Origin: Caulobacter sp. S45
GTDB lineage: Bacteria > Pseudomonadota > Alphaproteobacteria > Caulobacterales > Caulobacteraceae
Direction: 5' to 3'
DNA: 64,000 nucleotides
Assembly (NCBI RefSeq): GCF_009765965.1
Contig: NZ_LMUL01000014.1
Span: 1,358,127-1,422,126 of the forward strand
Shown here: positions 36,992 to 45,714 of the stretch, one piece after another
Layout: each line of letters begins with the position of its first letter
How positions within the stretch are numbered: the first letter of the stretch is position 1
Program-made: the position numbers and the translations under genes
Notes under the pieces: model-generated
The model's database searches: none
Told to the model about the DNA's origin: nothing
Seen by the model: the letters and a program-made list of their open reading frames with translations, nothing else

Positions 36992-37470
36992 ATCCCCGCC
37001 CGTGTCGACCACGATATGGGCGCGCCAAAACATTCCGAAGCGGAACCGTGACGGAGCCTTGCCACCGTCAAGCTGCATGCCCAATCCCCTCATCCAGCGG
37101 CAGTTGCCGACACCCTTTGGGGCGCTGTCTCGGCGATCTTCAAGCCTCGCTTACGCTCGACCGGTTAGCTGGCGCCACGACGCGGAGCCTGCTTCATCCG
37201 CGCCCGAACCGGCTAAGCGAATCTGGCGCGCTTGTGGCCTTAATAAACCTTCGCCGTGGAAGCTTAACCGGTCAGGGCCGAAGACGGAATCGTGGCGGGC
37301 AGGATCGCGATCGCACGAGAACGTCGCCATCTCGCCTCCATCCGGTGATAAATCTGCTTTGTAGATATCTCGCGGCATTCACGAGGTGATGCCCCGAGGA
37401 AGCCTCGGTCTCGTGGCCGCAGAAGGATTGCTGAACGAGGAGACCCGTGCCTCTCCTACCCCATGGAGTG
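36992..37470. other. Spacer upstream of the lactonase gene
   Basis: About 480 bp between divergent Rrf2 and lactonase genes. It must contain their promoters. Small frames on the minus strand (e.g. 37151-37378) show no recognised domain. Confidence 0.4.
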
Positions 37471-38652
37471 ATGATGACCAAAGGCCTGGATAGACGTGTG
37501 CTGCTGACCAGCGGTTTGGCGCTTGGCGCTGTGGCGGTCCATCCCGTTCGAGCAGAGAGAAAGTCCATAATAGCCTACGTCGGCAGCTATACGCCTAATG
37601 GTCACGGCGTCTTCAAATACAGCTTCGATAATCGCCTTGGCGTTCTCGCGCCGCTTGGCCTTGCGGCCCCATTAGCTAACCCCTCCTGGATCACACTCGA
37701 CCCGCAGCGCAACCTGCTGTTCGCTCTGAGCGAGATCGAACATGGTCTCGTCACCGCATTCGCAATCAGTCCGCAAAATGGAAGTCTCTCAAGGATCAAT
37801 GCGGTGAGCGCCGGCGCAAGTGGGCCGGTCTACGCCGCCCTACACCCTTCCGGACGTTTCCTGCTGATCGCCAACTACACCGGCGGCGGCGTCGCCGTGT
37901 TGAGCATAGACTCGGACGGCGCTCTGGGCGGCCCAGTTGAGGTGATAGCGGCCGCCAGACCCGCGCCGCCGCCCCCTCCGGCCGCTCAGGAAGCGGCCAA
38001 TCTGGCGCTGAGCGATCATAGCGCGCCGCACATGCATATGATCGCCGCTGACCCAACCGGTCGGTTTGCTATCGCCGCTGACGCGGGCTCCGACCGAATC
38101 TATGTCTGGCGGATCGACACAGAAAGCGGGCGGCTTACCCCTGCGGCGACACCATTTATCTCAACCTTGCCGGGATCCGCGCCACGCCATTTCGTTTTTC
38201 ATCCCAATGGGCGGCGCCTATACGACCTGCAAGAACATGACGGCGTGGTTTGCGGGTACGCCTTCGACCCCTCGAACGGCGCCCTAACCTTGGAGCAGAT
38301 GATGCCCACCGCCCCGGACGGCTTTGCGGGCAGCAACCTCGCCTCTGAGTTGACGCTGTCGCTTGACGGTCGCTTCTTGTTCGCCGGCAACCGTTTGCGC
38401 AATAGCGTCCGAACCATCGCGCTTGGTCGGTCGGGCCGCATGCGACTTGAGAGCGAGACCTGGATCCAGGGCGATTACCCGCGCAGCTTCACCCTAGATC
38501 CCAGCGGCCGATTCCTGATCTGCTGCAATCAGCGCAGCGACAACCTCACCGTCTTTGGCGTCGATCCGAAAACGGGCGCGCTTGGCTTCACCGGTCACTT
38601 CAACGCGATCGGCAGCCCCGCGGTGGCGGCCTTTCACCGCGTTGCGGGTTAG
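37471..38652 (+). CDS. Exported lactonase-family seven-bladed propeller
   Basis: ~393 residues. A short Tat/Sec-like leader (DRRVLLTSGLALGAVAVHPV) precedes a YbhE/6-phosphogluconolactonase-type propeller: AYVGSYTPNGHGVFKYSFD, ANPSWITLDPQRNLLFALSE, HPSGRFLLIANYTGGGVAVL, SDHSAPHMHMIAADPTGRF, DYPRSFTLDPSGRFLICCNQ. The family hydrolyses sugar lactones. The exported location argues against the pentose phosphate pathway. ATG 37471/37474 follows a GGAG; the longer GTG start at 37447 is less likely. Confidence 0.88.
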   Translation: MMTKGLDRRVLLTSGLALGAVAVHPVRAERKSIIAYVGSYTPNGHGVFKYSFDNRLGVLAPLGLAAPLANPSWITLDPQRNLLFALSEIEHGLVTAFAISPQNGSLSRINAVSAGASGPVYAALHPSGRFLLIANYTGGGVAVLSIDSDGALGGPVEVIAAARPAPPPPPAAQEAANLALSDHSAPHMHMIAADPTGRFAIAADAGSDRIYVWRIDTESGRLTPAATPFISTLPGSAPRHFVFHPNGRRLYDLQEHDGVVCGYAFDPSNGALTLEQMMPTAPDGFAGSNLASELTLSLDGRFLFAGNRLRNSVRTIALGRSGRMRLESETWIQGDYPRSFTLDPSGRFLICCNQRSDNLTVFGVDPKTGALGFTGHFNAIGSPAVAAFHRVAG

Positions 38653-38681
38653 ATGAGGGGGGGATTTCCATCCGCGTTCAA

Positions 38682-40316
38682 CTAACCCGGTTGCTCCATC
38701 CAGACTCGATTTAGAATTTTGGCCACCATTGCGGCCTTTTCGCCGGCCAAGAACCGACCGTAATGCTTTGCGATCATTCCCGGAGTGTCCTGGATCGCAA
38801 ACCCGGCTTGCTCGAATGAGCCTGTTTCTTTCAATACATGCGTCGCAAGGACATCCCGCACGCTATGTGGACCGTGCGGGAGGAGGCCTTCGATCGCGCC
38901 TCGCTGCGTGTATGGATTGAAAATCCCGAAACGCTGCACGATACGTCGCCACGCCTGGTAGAAATTGGCCATACCATAAGCCGATGCAGCGGTGTTGAAC
39001 TGATTGGCGGTGATAAAGAATTCGGCTGCGGACGGCCTATGATTCATTATCACGCTCCTTGCCGATTTCACGTAAATGTCCATGTATAGATACAAATTGC
39101 TCACATCGGGGAGTGTGACTCGATATGGCTGTCCTCCGAAAAACGTTGAGCGTGAGTTTTTAAACGCGCTTGTTGGAACAAATACCTCCCAAGTATGATC
39201 GCCCTTGTTCCATCGCAGCTCGCCTCGACCGAGTTCAGCGAGGCGGCGCTCCGGAGTGGGCCGCTCACCCGGCTCGCACAAGAGAAGTTGGCGCAAATTT
39301 TTCTGCCGGAATCCAAGATGCAACCCTAGGCGTATGATCAATAGAGAGCGCACTAACTTCGCGTATGACATCTCGTCAAGAAATGGGTCATCCATATACG
39401 ATACGATTTCATCACTTATCTTCTTATACTCAGCCACGGGGCGGTCAGCCAATAATATTGGCAATATCGCCTCAAATGGATCTCGATGTATCCGAGCGAT
39501 TCGATTGATTTCTTTCGCCCTCAATAATGCGTATCTAGCAAGCTTGTCGCAGGCCGCAGGCCAATCTGACTTTGCGTCTTGAATATCTGCCTGGCTTACG
39601 AGGCCTGGGATTGGCTTCATGTTTTCCGCGACGCTCGGCACTTGGTAAAGCCAGCCGCCCGGTACAGAACACAATCCCGCCGCCTCTCGCATCATATGCT
39701 CTTCGGAGGCGGTGAAGAACCCGCGGCGCGCTTCCTGCCAATGGACATACCAATTCCATATAGCGGGAAATACCAGCAATCCCATGCACAATAACTCTGA
39801 CGAGATTCCTAATCCTTTAATTTCACCTTCCGGCGAAGCTGCGAGGGCGCCGAATAGAATGCCGAGATTTCGAAAATTCATCTTCGCGGTCGCAGCGCCC
39901 CACCGACTTCCGCGGACATATCCGTAAGGTGTAATAGTATTGGTTTTAAATGATATGAACTCGGTAACTTCGTTGGAGAGAATGTCACTTGCATAATGTC
40001 GACCCGAAATAAATTTCCGATTGATACTCGGGTCGGAGCGAAACTCAATTTGCTCTTTGATCGTTGCAGTATCTAAAATTAACCCAAATGGTCGACGCAT
40101 CCTTTCATTGTGATAGATTCTGTAATCCGTTACGCCCGCAAGAATGTTTCTCTGGATCCACGCGAGAATTTCCTCTTTCTCGTCGATTGGCCGCGTGGAA
40201 AAATCAAACGGCAAATGCAATAAACACTGATGTCTGTTGTAAGAATTTAGATGCGCTATGGTGGGTTCTTTTTGAAGCGCCTCGTAATGCGCAGACTTCT
40301 CTCTTGCGGAAATCAC
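38682..40316 (-). CDS. AT-rich tyrosine-recombinase-like protein
   Basis: 544 residues. The C-terminal ~120 residues carry a tyrosine-recombinase-like arrangement: HSVRDVLATHVLK (HxxR), then GMIAKHYGRF with a Tyr after the expected spacing. A candidate catalytic Arg lies in LIIRLGLHLGFRQKNLRQLL. The N-terminal ~300 residues are not recognised. GC content is clearly lower than the flanks and codon use is AT-rich, a sign of transfer. GTG 40316 has AAGGA ~10 nt upstream. It may be the recombinase of an uncharacterised element; activity is not proven. Confidence 0.7.
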   Translation of the reverse strand: MISAREKSAHYEALQKEPTIAHLNSYNRHQCLLHLPFDFSTRPIDEKEEILAWIQRNILAGVTDYRIYHNERMRRPFGLILDTATIKEQIEFRSDPSINRKFISGRHYASDILSNEVTEFISFKTNTITPYGYVRGSRWGAATAKMNFRNLGILFGALAASPEGEIKGLGISSELLCMGLLVFPAIWNWYVHWQEARRGFFTASEEHMMREAAGLCSVPGGWLYQVPSVAENMKPIPGLVSQADIQDAKSDWPAACDKLARYALLRAKEINRIARIHRDPFEAILPILLADRPVAEYKKISDEIVSYMDDPFLDEMSYAKLVRSLLIIRLGLHLGFRQKNLRQLLLCEPGERPTPERRLAELGRGELRWNKGDHTWEVFVPTSAFKNSRSTFFGGQPYRVTLPDVSNLYLYMDIYVKSARSVIMNHRPSAAEFFITANQFNTAASAYGMANFYQAWRRIVQRFGIFNPYTQRGAIEGLLPHGPHSVRDVLATHVLKETGSFEQAGFAIQDTPGMIAKHYGRFLAGEKAAMVAKILNRVWMEQPG

Positions 40317-41240
40317 CAGCTATGTCCTTACGACTAAAGGAGAGTTTTTTAGGTGACGAAAATCGTTGGAAATGCGCGAACGTTCGCCGCAGTCGAGCCA
40401 TGCCCTGACAGCTTCTTCAGATTGCGTCCTCCAATTGGGTACGCGCCATCCTCGCCGCGGGCGAACGCGACATCGAAAAAACATTGAGCGCATTCACCCG
40501 ATGATCCGCTGGCGTCGGGTGGTTAGTCACGCGCGAACACGGCAAGCACGTCCCACATATTTGCCGGCCGGCGGGCAGCAACTCCCGCCGGCGCACTAGG
40601 GCTGTTTTATTTTGTGGGCCGCCCGACAGAGCGGAAGACCCGTGCTCACCGCGACTTGCGCGGGCCGCGACCGGTGACTAAACCTTTCGCGACCCGCATT
40701 TTTTATGGCGCTCCAGACGGCGCGTCAATCGAAACCGATGATCGCGCGTTTCGGCATTCGCGGACGGCACGGTGGTTCGTATCGGCCTGGGTCTAGGCGC
40801 ATCTTTTCGCGCTGTCGTCCTGGCCGAACATACGCTGAAGAGAGGACGGGGGTCGCGACGAACCCGAACGCTCGTGGAGCCCTGTCGGTATGGATTCTGC
40901 GGCTAACGCCTGACCACGCGGGTAGGCTGAAACGCCTCTCCCGTGCAGCGCGATTTCGGCAGCAGCCCTAAAGTCGTTACGGACGATGAGCGGCGCGACC
41001 TTCGCATGGCGCGTTTGTATCGCGCCCGGACGGGTCGACATCCGGTTTGGTGATCGCTTAAAAACACAAGAATCCGCGTCGCTGTTCGGATGGAAAAGCG
41101 GTTCGGTGCAGCGGGAAGGCGGCCGCTTCAGTCGTCTCTCTTCCATACGACCGCCAGAGAAGGTCTGGGCGACTCCCATCCCCAGACAATCTCCGCGGGC
41201 AACGTCGCACCTCGCGATTTGGATTTGTCGGAGCGCGCAG
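40317..41240. other. Gene-poor spacer (~920 bp)
   Basis: Contains overlapping frames on both strands (for example 40793-41179 minus and 40986-41240 plus), none with a recognised domain. Composition shifts from AT-rich near the recombinase to GC-rich near the XRE gene. Confidence 0.4.
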
Positions 41241-41594
41241 ATGATACGAGCCGAGTTCGACGCTATCCGATTTTATGCCGCGTTGGACGGCGCCCGCGCC
41301 GCACGGCACCTGAACTGGAGGCAGGTGGCGGACCAATCGGGCGTGAGTGCGCCGACATTTTCGCGACTGAGTCAGGAAAAACGACCTGACGTTGATAGCC
41401 TGGCTGCGCTTCTGGCCTGGTCAGACCTGAGCGCAGATGATTTTTTCCCGAGAAGCAACCGGCAGGGAAGCGGCGACGAGCCCTTGGTGCAAATCGCCAT
41501 GTGCTTGTGCGACGACCCCAAATTGTCCAAAGGAGCCCGCGAAGCGCTCATGCAGATCATTTTCGCCGCCTACGAGCATCTCAGGGAAAAGTAA
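41241..41594 (+). CDS. XRE-family helix-turn-helix regulator
   Basis: 117 residues. The N-terminal HTH is LNWRQVADQSGVSAPTFSRL, followed by LAALLAWSDLSADDFFP, as in small Cro/CI-like repressors. The C-terminal part is helical (LSKGAREALMQIIFAAYEHL). It may regulate island genes such as the neighbouring recombinase (inference). ATG 41241 sits at the domain border; the longer frame from 40986 has no supporting similarity. Confidence 0.75.
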   Translation: MIRAEFDAIRFYAALDGARAARHLNWRQVADQSGVSAPTFSRLSQEKRPDVDSLAALLAWSDLSADDFFPRSNRQGSGDEPLVQIAMCLCDDPKLSKGAREALMQIIFAAYEHLREK

Positions 41595-41702
41595 TGGGCG
41601 GATCCGCCGCCGGCGGCCCTCGGCCGGACGAGAACGCCTGCCTTGCTCTGCGACCTACCTCGACGGCGGAAGCATTCCACGCCCGCCCGCCACGCCCAGC
41701 CG

Positions 41703-41858
41703 GGCGCCAAGGTGCTGATCGCGCCGACCTGCGATCCGCTGATCGCGTCGCTGGTGTTTGCGCCAGCGATCCAGCTTCTTGCCTATCACGTTGGCGTCTA
41801 TAAGGGCGCGGACGTCGATCAGCCGCGCAACCTCGCCAAGTCGGTGACCGTTGAGTAG
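41703..41858 (+). pseudogene. glmS: Orphan 3' end of glmS (isomerase domain tail)
   Basis: The last ~51 codons encode the C-terminus of a GlmS/SIS-domain enzyme: VFAPAIQLLAYHVGVYKGAD followed by the family-diagnostic end DVDQPRNLAKSVTVE-stop. Everything upstream of ~41700 is unrelated. A remnant this short cannot fold. It lies ~40 bp before galU and marks the right edge of the island-like region. A full glmS copy is expected elsewhere. Confidence 0.8.
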
Positions 41859-41899
41859 CCGTTCACATCCTTTCGTCGAGCCTTAGTCCCGGAGACTTG

Positions 41900-42772
41900 A
41901 TGCAACGCGTCCGCAAAGCCGTCTTGCCTGTGGCCGGACTGGGCACACGCATGCTGCCCGCCGCCAAGACCGTCGCCAAGGAGATGCTGACGGTGGTCGA
42001 CCGCCCGCTGATCCACCACGTGATGTCCGAGGCCCGCGCCGCCGGGATCGAGCACTTCGTCCTGGTCACCGGGCGCGGCAAGGGCGCGATGGAGGACTAT
42101 TTCGACCATCACGTGGAGCTGGAAGAGACCCTTCGCGCCAAGAACAAGACCGCCATCCTGGACGAACTGCTGGCCGACCTGCCCAAGGCCGGCGAGATCT
42201 CCTACGTCCGCCAGATGGCGCCGCACGGCCTGGGCCACGCGGTCTGGTGCGCCCGCGACATCATCGGCGACGAGCCCTTCGCGGTGTTGCTGCCCGACAT
42301 GATCATGGACGCCGAACCCGGCGCCACCGCCCAGGCGATCAAGGCCTTCGAACAGACCGACGGCGGCAACATCATCCTGGTCGAGCCCTGCCCGCCCGGC
42401 GAGGCGCACAAGTACGGCATCGTGGCGCTGGACGGCCAGGACGGCCGGCTGAACCGCATGACCGGCATGGTCGAGAAGCCCGCGCCCGGCACCGAGCCCT
42501 CCAACCTGTTCATCTCCGGCCGCTACGTGCTGCAGCCGGAAATCTTCAAGGTGCTGGAGACGGTGGAGCGCGGCGCGGGAGGCGAGATCCAACTCACCGA
42601 CGCCATGGCCAAGCTGATGGGCGAGCAGCCCTTCTACGCCCTGGAGTACGAGGGGACGACCTACGACTGCGGCGACAAGATCGGCTGGCTGCGCGCCAAC
42701 GTCGCCCTGGCCCTGAAGCGCCCCGACCTGGGCGAAGCCGCCCGCCGGGCGCTTGCGCCGCTGTTCGCGTAG
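41900..42772 (+). CDS. galU: UTP-glucose-1-phosphate uridylyltransferase
   Basis: 290 residues. Makes UDP-glucose from UTP and glucose-1-phosphate in the cytoplasm. The nucleotide-binding motif is VLPVAGLGTRMLPAAKTVAK, with EMLTVVDRPLIHHV, substrate block LLPDMIMD, EKPAPGTEPSNLFISGRYV and GEIQLTDAM. Length and motifs are typical. A TTG immediately before the ATG is an unlikely start; GGAG lies upstream. UDP-glucose is the substrate of the next gene product, SqdB, and of envelope polysaccharide enzymes. Confidence 0.95.
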   Translation: MQRVRKAVLPVAGLGTRMLPAAKTVAKEMLTVVDRPLIHHVMSEARAAGIEHFVLVTGRGKGAMEDYFDHHVELEETLRAKNKTAILDELLADLPKAGEISYVRQMAPHGLGHAVWCARDIIGDEPFAVLLPDMIMDAEPGATAQAIKAFEQTDGGNIILVEPCPPGEAHKYGIVALDGQDGRLNRMTGMVEKPAPGTEPSNLFISGRYVLQPEIFKVLETVERGAGGEIQLTDAMAKLMGEQPFYALEYEGTTYDCGDKIGWLRANVALALKRPDLGEAARRALAPLFA

Positions 42773-42885
42773 GCGCGCGCGGCCTTCCGGCGAAACGCTT
42801 TAACCCTTCCGCTCAGGACTGGTTGACGCCCCCCCCGGCGATCCCTCACAGATAGCCTAGCTGAAGGCTGCGTTGGGAAAAGCTG

Positions 42886-44091
42886 ATGCGCGTACTGGTG
42901 CTGGGCGGCGACGGGTTCTGCGGCTGGCCGACAGCGCTGCACCTGTCCGCACGCGGACATGACGTCGCCATCGTCGACAACCTGTCCCGACGCGGCATCG
43001 ACCAAGAACTGGGCGTCCAGTCCCTCACCCCCATCCCGCCCCTGCCCCAGCGGCTGGCGGCCTGGGAAGAGGTCTCGGGACGGCGCATAGACCACGTCGA
43101 CCTGACGCTCGGCCGCGACTTCGATGAACTGGTCGAGCTGTTCGACACCTGGGCGCCGGATGCGGTGATCCATTTCGCCGAGCAGCGCGCCGCGCCCTAT
43201 TCGATGAAGTCGGCGCATCACAAGCGCTACACCGTCAACAACAACATCAACGCCACCCACGACGTGCTGGCCGCGATCGTGGAGAGCCGGCGCGACATCC
43301 ACCTAGCCCACCTGGGCACCATGGGGGTCTATGGCTACGGCACCGCCGGCGCGCCGATCCCGGAGGGCTATCTGCAGGTGACGCTGGACACCCCGACCGG
43401 GTCGGCACAGCGCGAGATCCTTTACCCGTCCGATCCGGGGTCGATCTACCACATGACCAAGACCCAGGATCAGCTGCTGTTCCAGTTCTACGTCAAGAAC
43501 GACAAGCTGCGGATCACCGACCTGCACCAGGGCATCGTCTGGGGCGCCCAGACCGCCGAGACCCGCCTGGACCTGCGCCTGGTCAACCGCTTCGACTACG
43601 ACGGCGACTACGGCACGGTGCTCAACCGCTTCCTGATCCAGGCGGCGCTGGGTCATCCGCTGACGGTGCATGGCACCGGCGGCCAGACCCGCGCCTTCAT
43701 CAACATCCAGGACACCGTGCGCTGCATCGAGTTGGCGCTGCACAACCCGCCCCAGCGGGGCGACCGGGTGGCGATCCTGAACCAGATGACCGAGACCCGA
43801 CGGGTGCTGGAGCTGGCCCAGATGGTCTCGCGCCTCACCGGGGCCAAGATCGCCTACCTGCCCAACCCCCGCCAGGAGGCGGAGGCGAACGAGCTCAAGG
43901 TCTGCAACGACCGTTTCCTGGCGCTCGGCCTGTCGCCCATCACGCTGGCGGACGGCCTGCTGAACGAGATCGCCGAGAATGCCCGCGCTTTCAGCGAGCG
44001 GGTGGACGTCTCCAAGATCCCCTGTGTCTCGGCCTGGAACGCCGAGCGCGCCGCCGCCATCGGACCGCTGGCCGTCCACGCGGCGGAATAG
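42886..44091 (+). CDS. sqdB: UDP-sulfoquinovose synthase
   Basis: 401 residues of the extended SDR family. Converts UDP-glucose plus sulfite to UDP-sulfoquinovose, the head-group donor for the sulfolipid SQDG. Diagnostic SqdB/SQD1 blocks: LVLGGDGFCGWPTALHLS, DNLSRR, HFAEQRAAPYSMKS, HLGTMGVYGYG, YHMTKTQDQLL (YxxxK), NRFDYDGDYGTVLNRF and VHGTGGQTRAFI. Adjacent to galU, which supplies its substrate. The SQDG glycosyltransferase (SqdX/SqdD) was not recognised in this window. Confidence 0.9.
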   Translation: MRVLVLGGDGFCGWPTALHLSARGHDVAIVDNLSRRGIDQELGVQSLTPIPPLPQRLAAWEEVSGRRIDHVDLTLGRDFDELVELFDTWAPDAVIHFAEQRAAPYSMKSAHHKRYTVNNNINATHDVLAAIVESRRDIHLAHLGTMGVYGYGTAGAPIPEGYLQVTLDTPTGSAQREILYPSDPGSIYHMTKTQDQLLFQFYVKNDKLRITDLHQGIVWGAQTAETRLDLRLVNRFDYDGDYGTVLNRFLIQAALGHPLTVHGTGGQTRAFINIQDTVRCIELALHNPPQRGDRVAILNQMTETRRVLELAQMVSRLTGAKIAYLPNPRQEAEANELKVCNDRFLALGLSPITLADGLLNEIAENARAFSERVDVSKIPCVSAWNAERAAAIGPLAVHAAE

Positions 44092-44100
44092 ATCGCGGGC

Positions 44101-44970
44101 GTGAAGCTGCTCGTCTTCGGCTTCGGCTTCACCGGGCAGGCACTGGCCCGGCTGAGACCTGACGGCTGGCGTATCGCGGGCGTCTCGCGCGATCCCGAGC
44201 GACGGCGCGCCATGGCCGACCAGGACGTCGTCGCCTTGGACCCGACCGACACGCAAGACCTGCCCCGCGCGCTCGCGGAAACCGACGCCCTGCTGATCGC
44301 CGCTCCGCCGGACGCGGAAGGATGCCCCGGCCTTCGCACCCTGGCGCCGCTGCTCGACCGCAACGGCCGCGCACCGCCTTGGATCGGCTATCTGTCCACC
44401 ACCGGGGTCTATGGCGACCGCGACGGCGGGTGGGTGTTCGAGGACAGCGAACTGCGCCCCGTCTCGCCGGAGGCCGAGCGGCGCGTTGGGGCCGAGCTGG
44501 AATGGGCCGAGCTGGCCAAGCGCTCCGGCGCCCACCTGGCGACCTTCCGCCTCCCCGGCATCTATGGACCTGGCCGATCGCCGCTGGACCGGGTGCGGGC
44601 TGGCGACGCGCGCCGCCTGATCAAGCCTGGGCACGTCTTCTCGCGCATTCACGTGGACGATCTGGCCTTAGCCCTGACGGCGGCCGTCGGGCGCCCCGAC
44701 TGCGCGGGCGTCTACAACCTGTGCGACGACCTTCCCGCGGCGGCCAGCGACGTCACGGCCTACGCCGCCGGCCTGCTGGGCGTCCAACCGCCACCCGAGG
44801 AGCCATACGACCCCGCCACGCTGTCGCCCATGGCCAGGCGGTTCTGGAGCGAGACCAAGCGGGTCTCCAACGCCAAGGCCAAGGCCGCGCTCGGCTGGCG
44901 GCCGATGTATCCGACCTACCGCGAAGGGCTGGCCGCCGTGCTGGCGGCGGAGCGCCTCAACGCTGGATGA
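44101..44970 (+). CDS. SDR-family NAD(P)-binding epimerase-like protein
   Basis: 289 residues. N-terminal FGFGFTGQALARL (atypical Rossmann GxGxxG), GYLSTTGVYGDRDGGW, FRLPGIYGPGRSPLDR, VFSRIHVDDLALAL and a C-terminal VSNAKAKAALGWRPMYPTYR. It resembles the YeeZ-like branch of extended SDRs, which lacks the full YxxxK catalytic motif, so enzymatic activity is uncertain. GTG start 9 nt after sqdB, so very probably co-transcribed. It overlaps bluB tail-to-tail by 14 nt. Confidence 0.85.
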   Translation: MKLLVFGFGFTGQALARLRPDGWRIAGVSRDPERRRAMADQDVVALDPTDTQDLPRALAETDALLIAAPPDAEGCPGLRTLAPLLDRNGRAPPWIGYLSTTGVYGDRDGGWVFEDSELRPVSPEAERRVGAELEWAELAKRSGAHLATFRLPGIYGPGRSPLDRVRAGDARRLIKPGHVFSRIHVDDLALALTAAVGRPDCAGVYNLCDDLPAAASDVTAYAAGLLGVQPPPEEPYDPATLSPMARRFWSETKRVSNAKAKAALGWRPMYPTYREGLAAVLAAERLNAG

Positions 44971-45619
44971 TGTCGTCCTCCGTCGAGCGTCGCCGCTCCC
45001 ACCCAAGGCGCTCCAACTCGGGCGTATCGCTTTCGGACTCCGGATAGCCCAGACAGAAATAGCCGATCAGGGTCCAAGGCGACGGCACGTCCAGCGCGCT
45101 CGCGACCTCGGCCGCATCCAGGATCGACACCCAACCCAGGCCCAGGCCTTCGGCCCGCGCCGCCAGCCACAGCGTGTGCACCGCCATCACCGCCGAATAG
45201 GCGGTGGTCTGTGGCATGGTCCTGCGCCCCAGCCCGTGACCCTGAACCGGATCGGGCTCCGAGAAGACGGCGAAGTGACGGGGCGCCTGGTCCAGGCCCG
45301 CGAGCTTCAGACGCGCATAGAGTCCCTCGCGTTCGGCGGCCTGTCCTGCGAGCGCCTGGGCGTTGCAGGCCTCGAAATTCGCGCACACGGCCGCCCGCCG
45401 GGCCGGATCGTCGACGATGACGAAACGCCAGGACTGGCTGAGCCCAACCGAGGGCGCCAGGCGAGCCGCCGCGATCAATCGATCGAACACGGCCGCCGGG
45501 ACGGGATCTGCGCGAAACCGGCGCACATCCCGACGCCACTGGAACAGCTCGGAAAGCCGGGCCTGGAAGACGTCGTCGAAGATTGGCGCGGGCTTGGGCG
45601 CGGGGGTGATCTCAACCAT
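44957..45619 (-). CDS. bluB: 5,6-dimethylbenzimidazole synthase
   Basis: 220 residues of the nitroreductase-like BluB family. Cannibalises reduced FMN with O2 to make DMB, the lower ligand of cobalamin. Motifs: FQWRRDVRRFRADPVP, RLAPSVGLSQSWRFV, GLGRRTMPQTTAYS, LWLAARAEGLGLGWVSILD. ATG 45619 is chosen because the family begins near IFDDVFQARL; an upstream start at 45676 would add a non-conserved leader. No cobalamin riboswitch was seen. Divergent from the DNA methyltransferase gene. Confidence 0.9.
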   Translation of the reverse strand: MVEITPAPKPAPIFDDVFQARLSELFQWRRDVRRFRADPVPAAVFDRLIAAARLAPSVGLSQSWRFVIVDDPARRAAVCANFEACNAQALAGQAAEREGLYARLKLAGLDQAPRHFAVFSEPDPVQGHGLGRRTMPQTTAYSAVMAVHTLWLAARAEGLGLGWVSILDAAEVASALDVPSPWTLIGYFCLGYPESESDTPELERLGWERRRSTEDDIIQR

Positions 45620-45714
45620 GGCCACCCTTCTAGGCCAGCGCCTGGATATGGGAACGCACGCACAAGGTCCGGCCACGGCTTTTCATCTGCGGCCCGATCC
45701 GCCACGGTGTGTCC

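Noticed and set aside
43303-44652. 449-codon minus-strand open frame over sqdB and the SDR gene
   Set aside because: Shadow of high-GC coding sequence; composition is dominated by Gly/Arg/Gln/Val with no conserved block.
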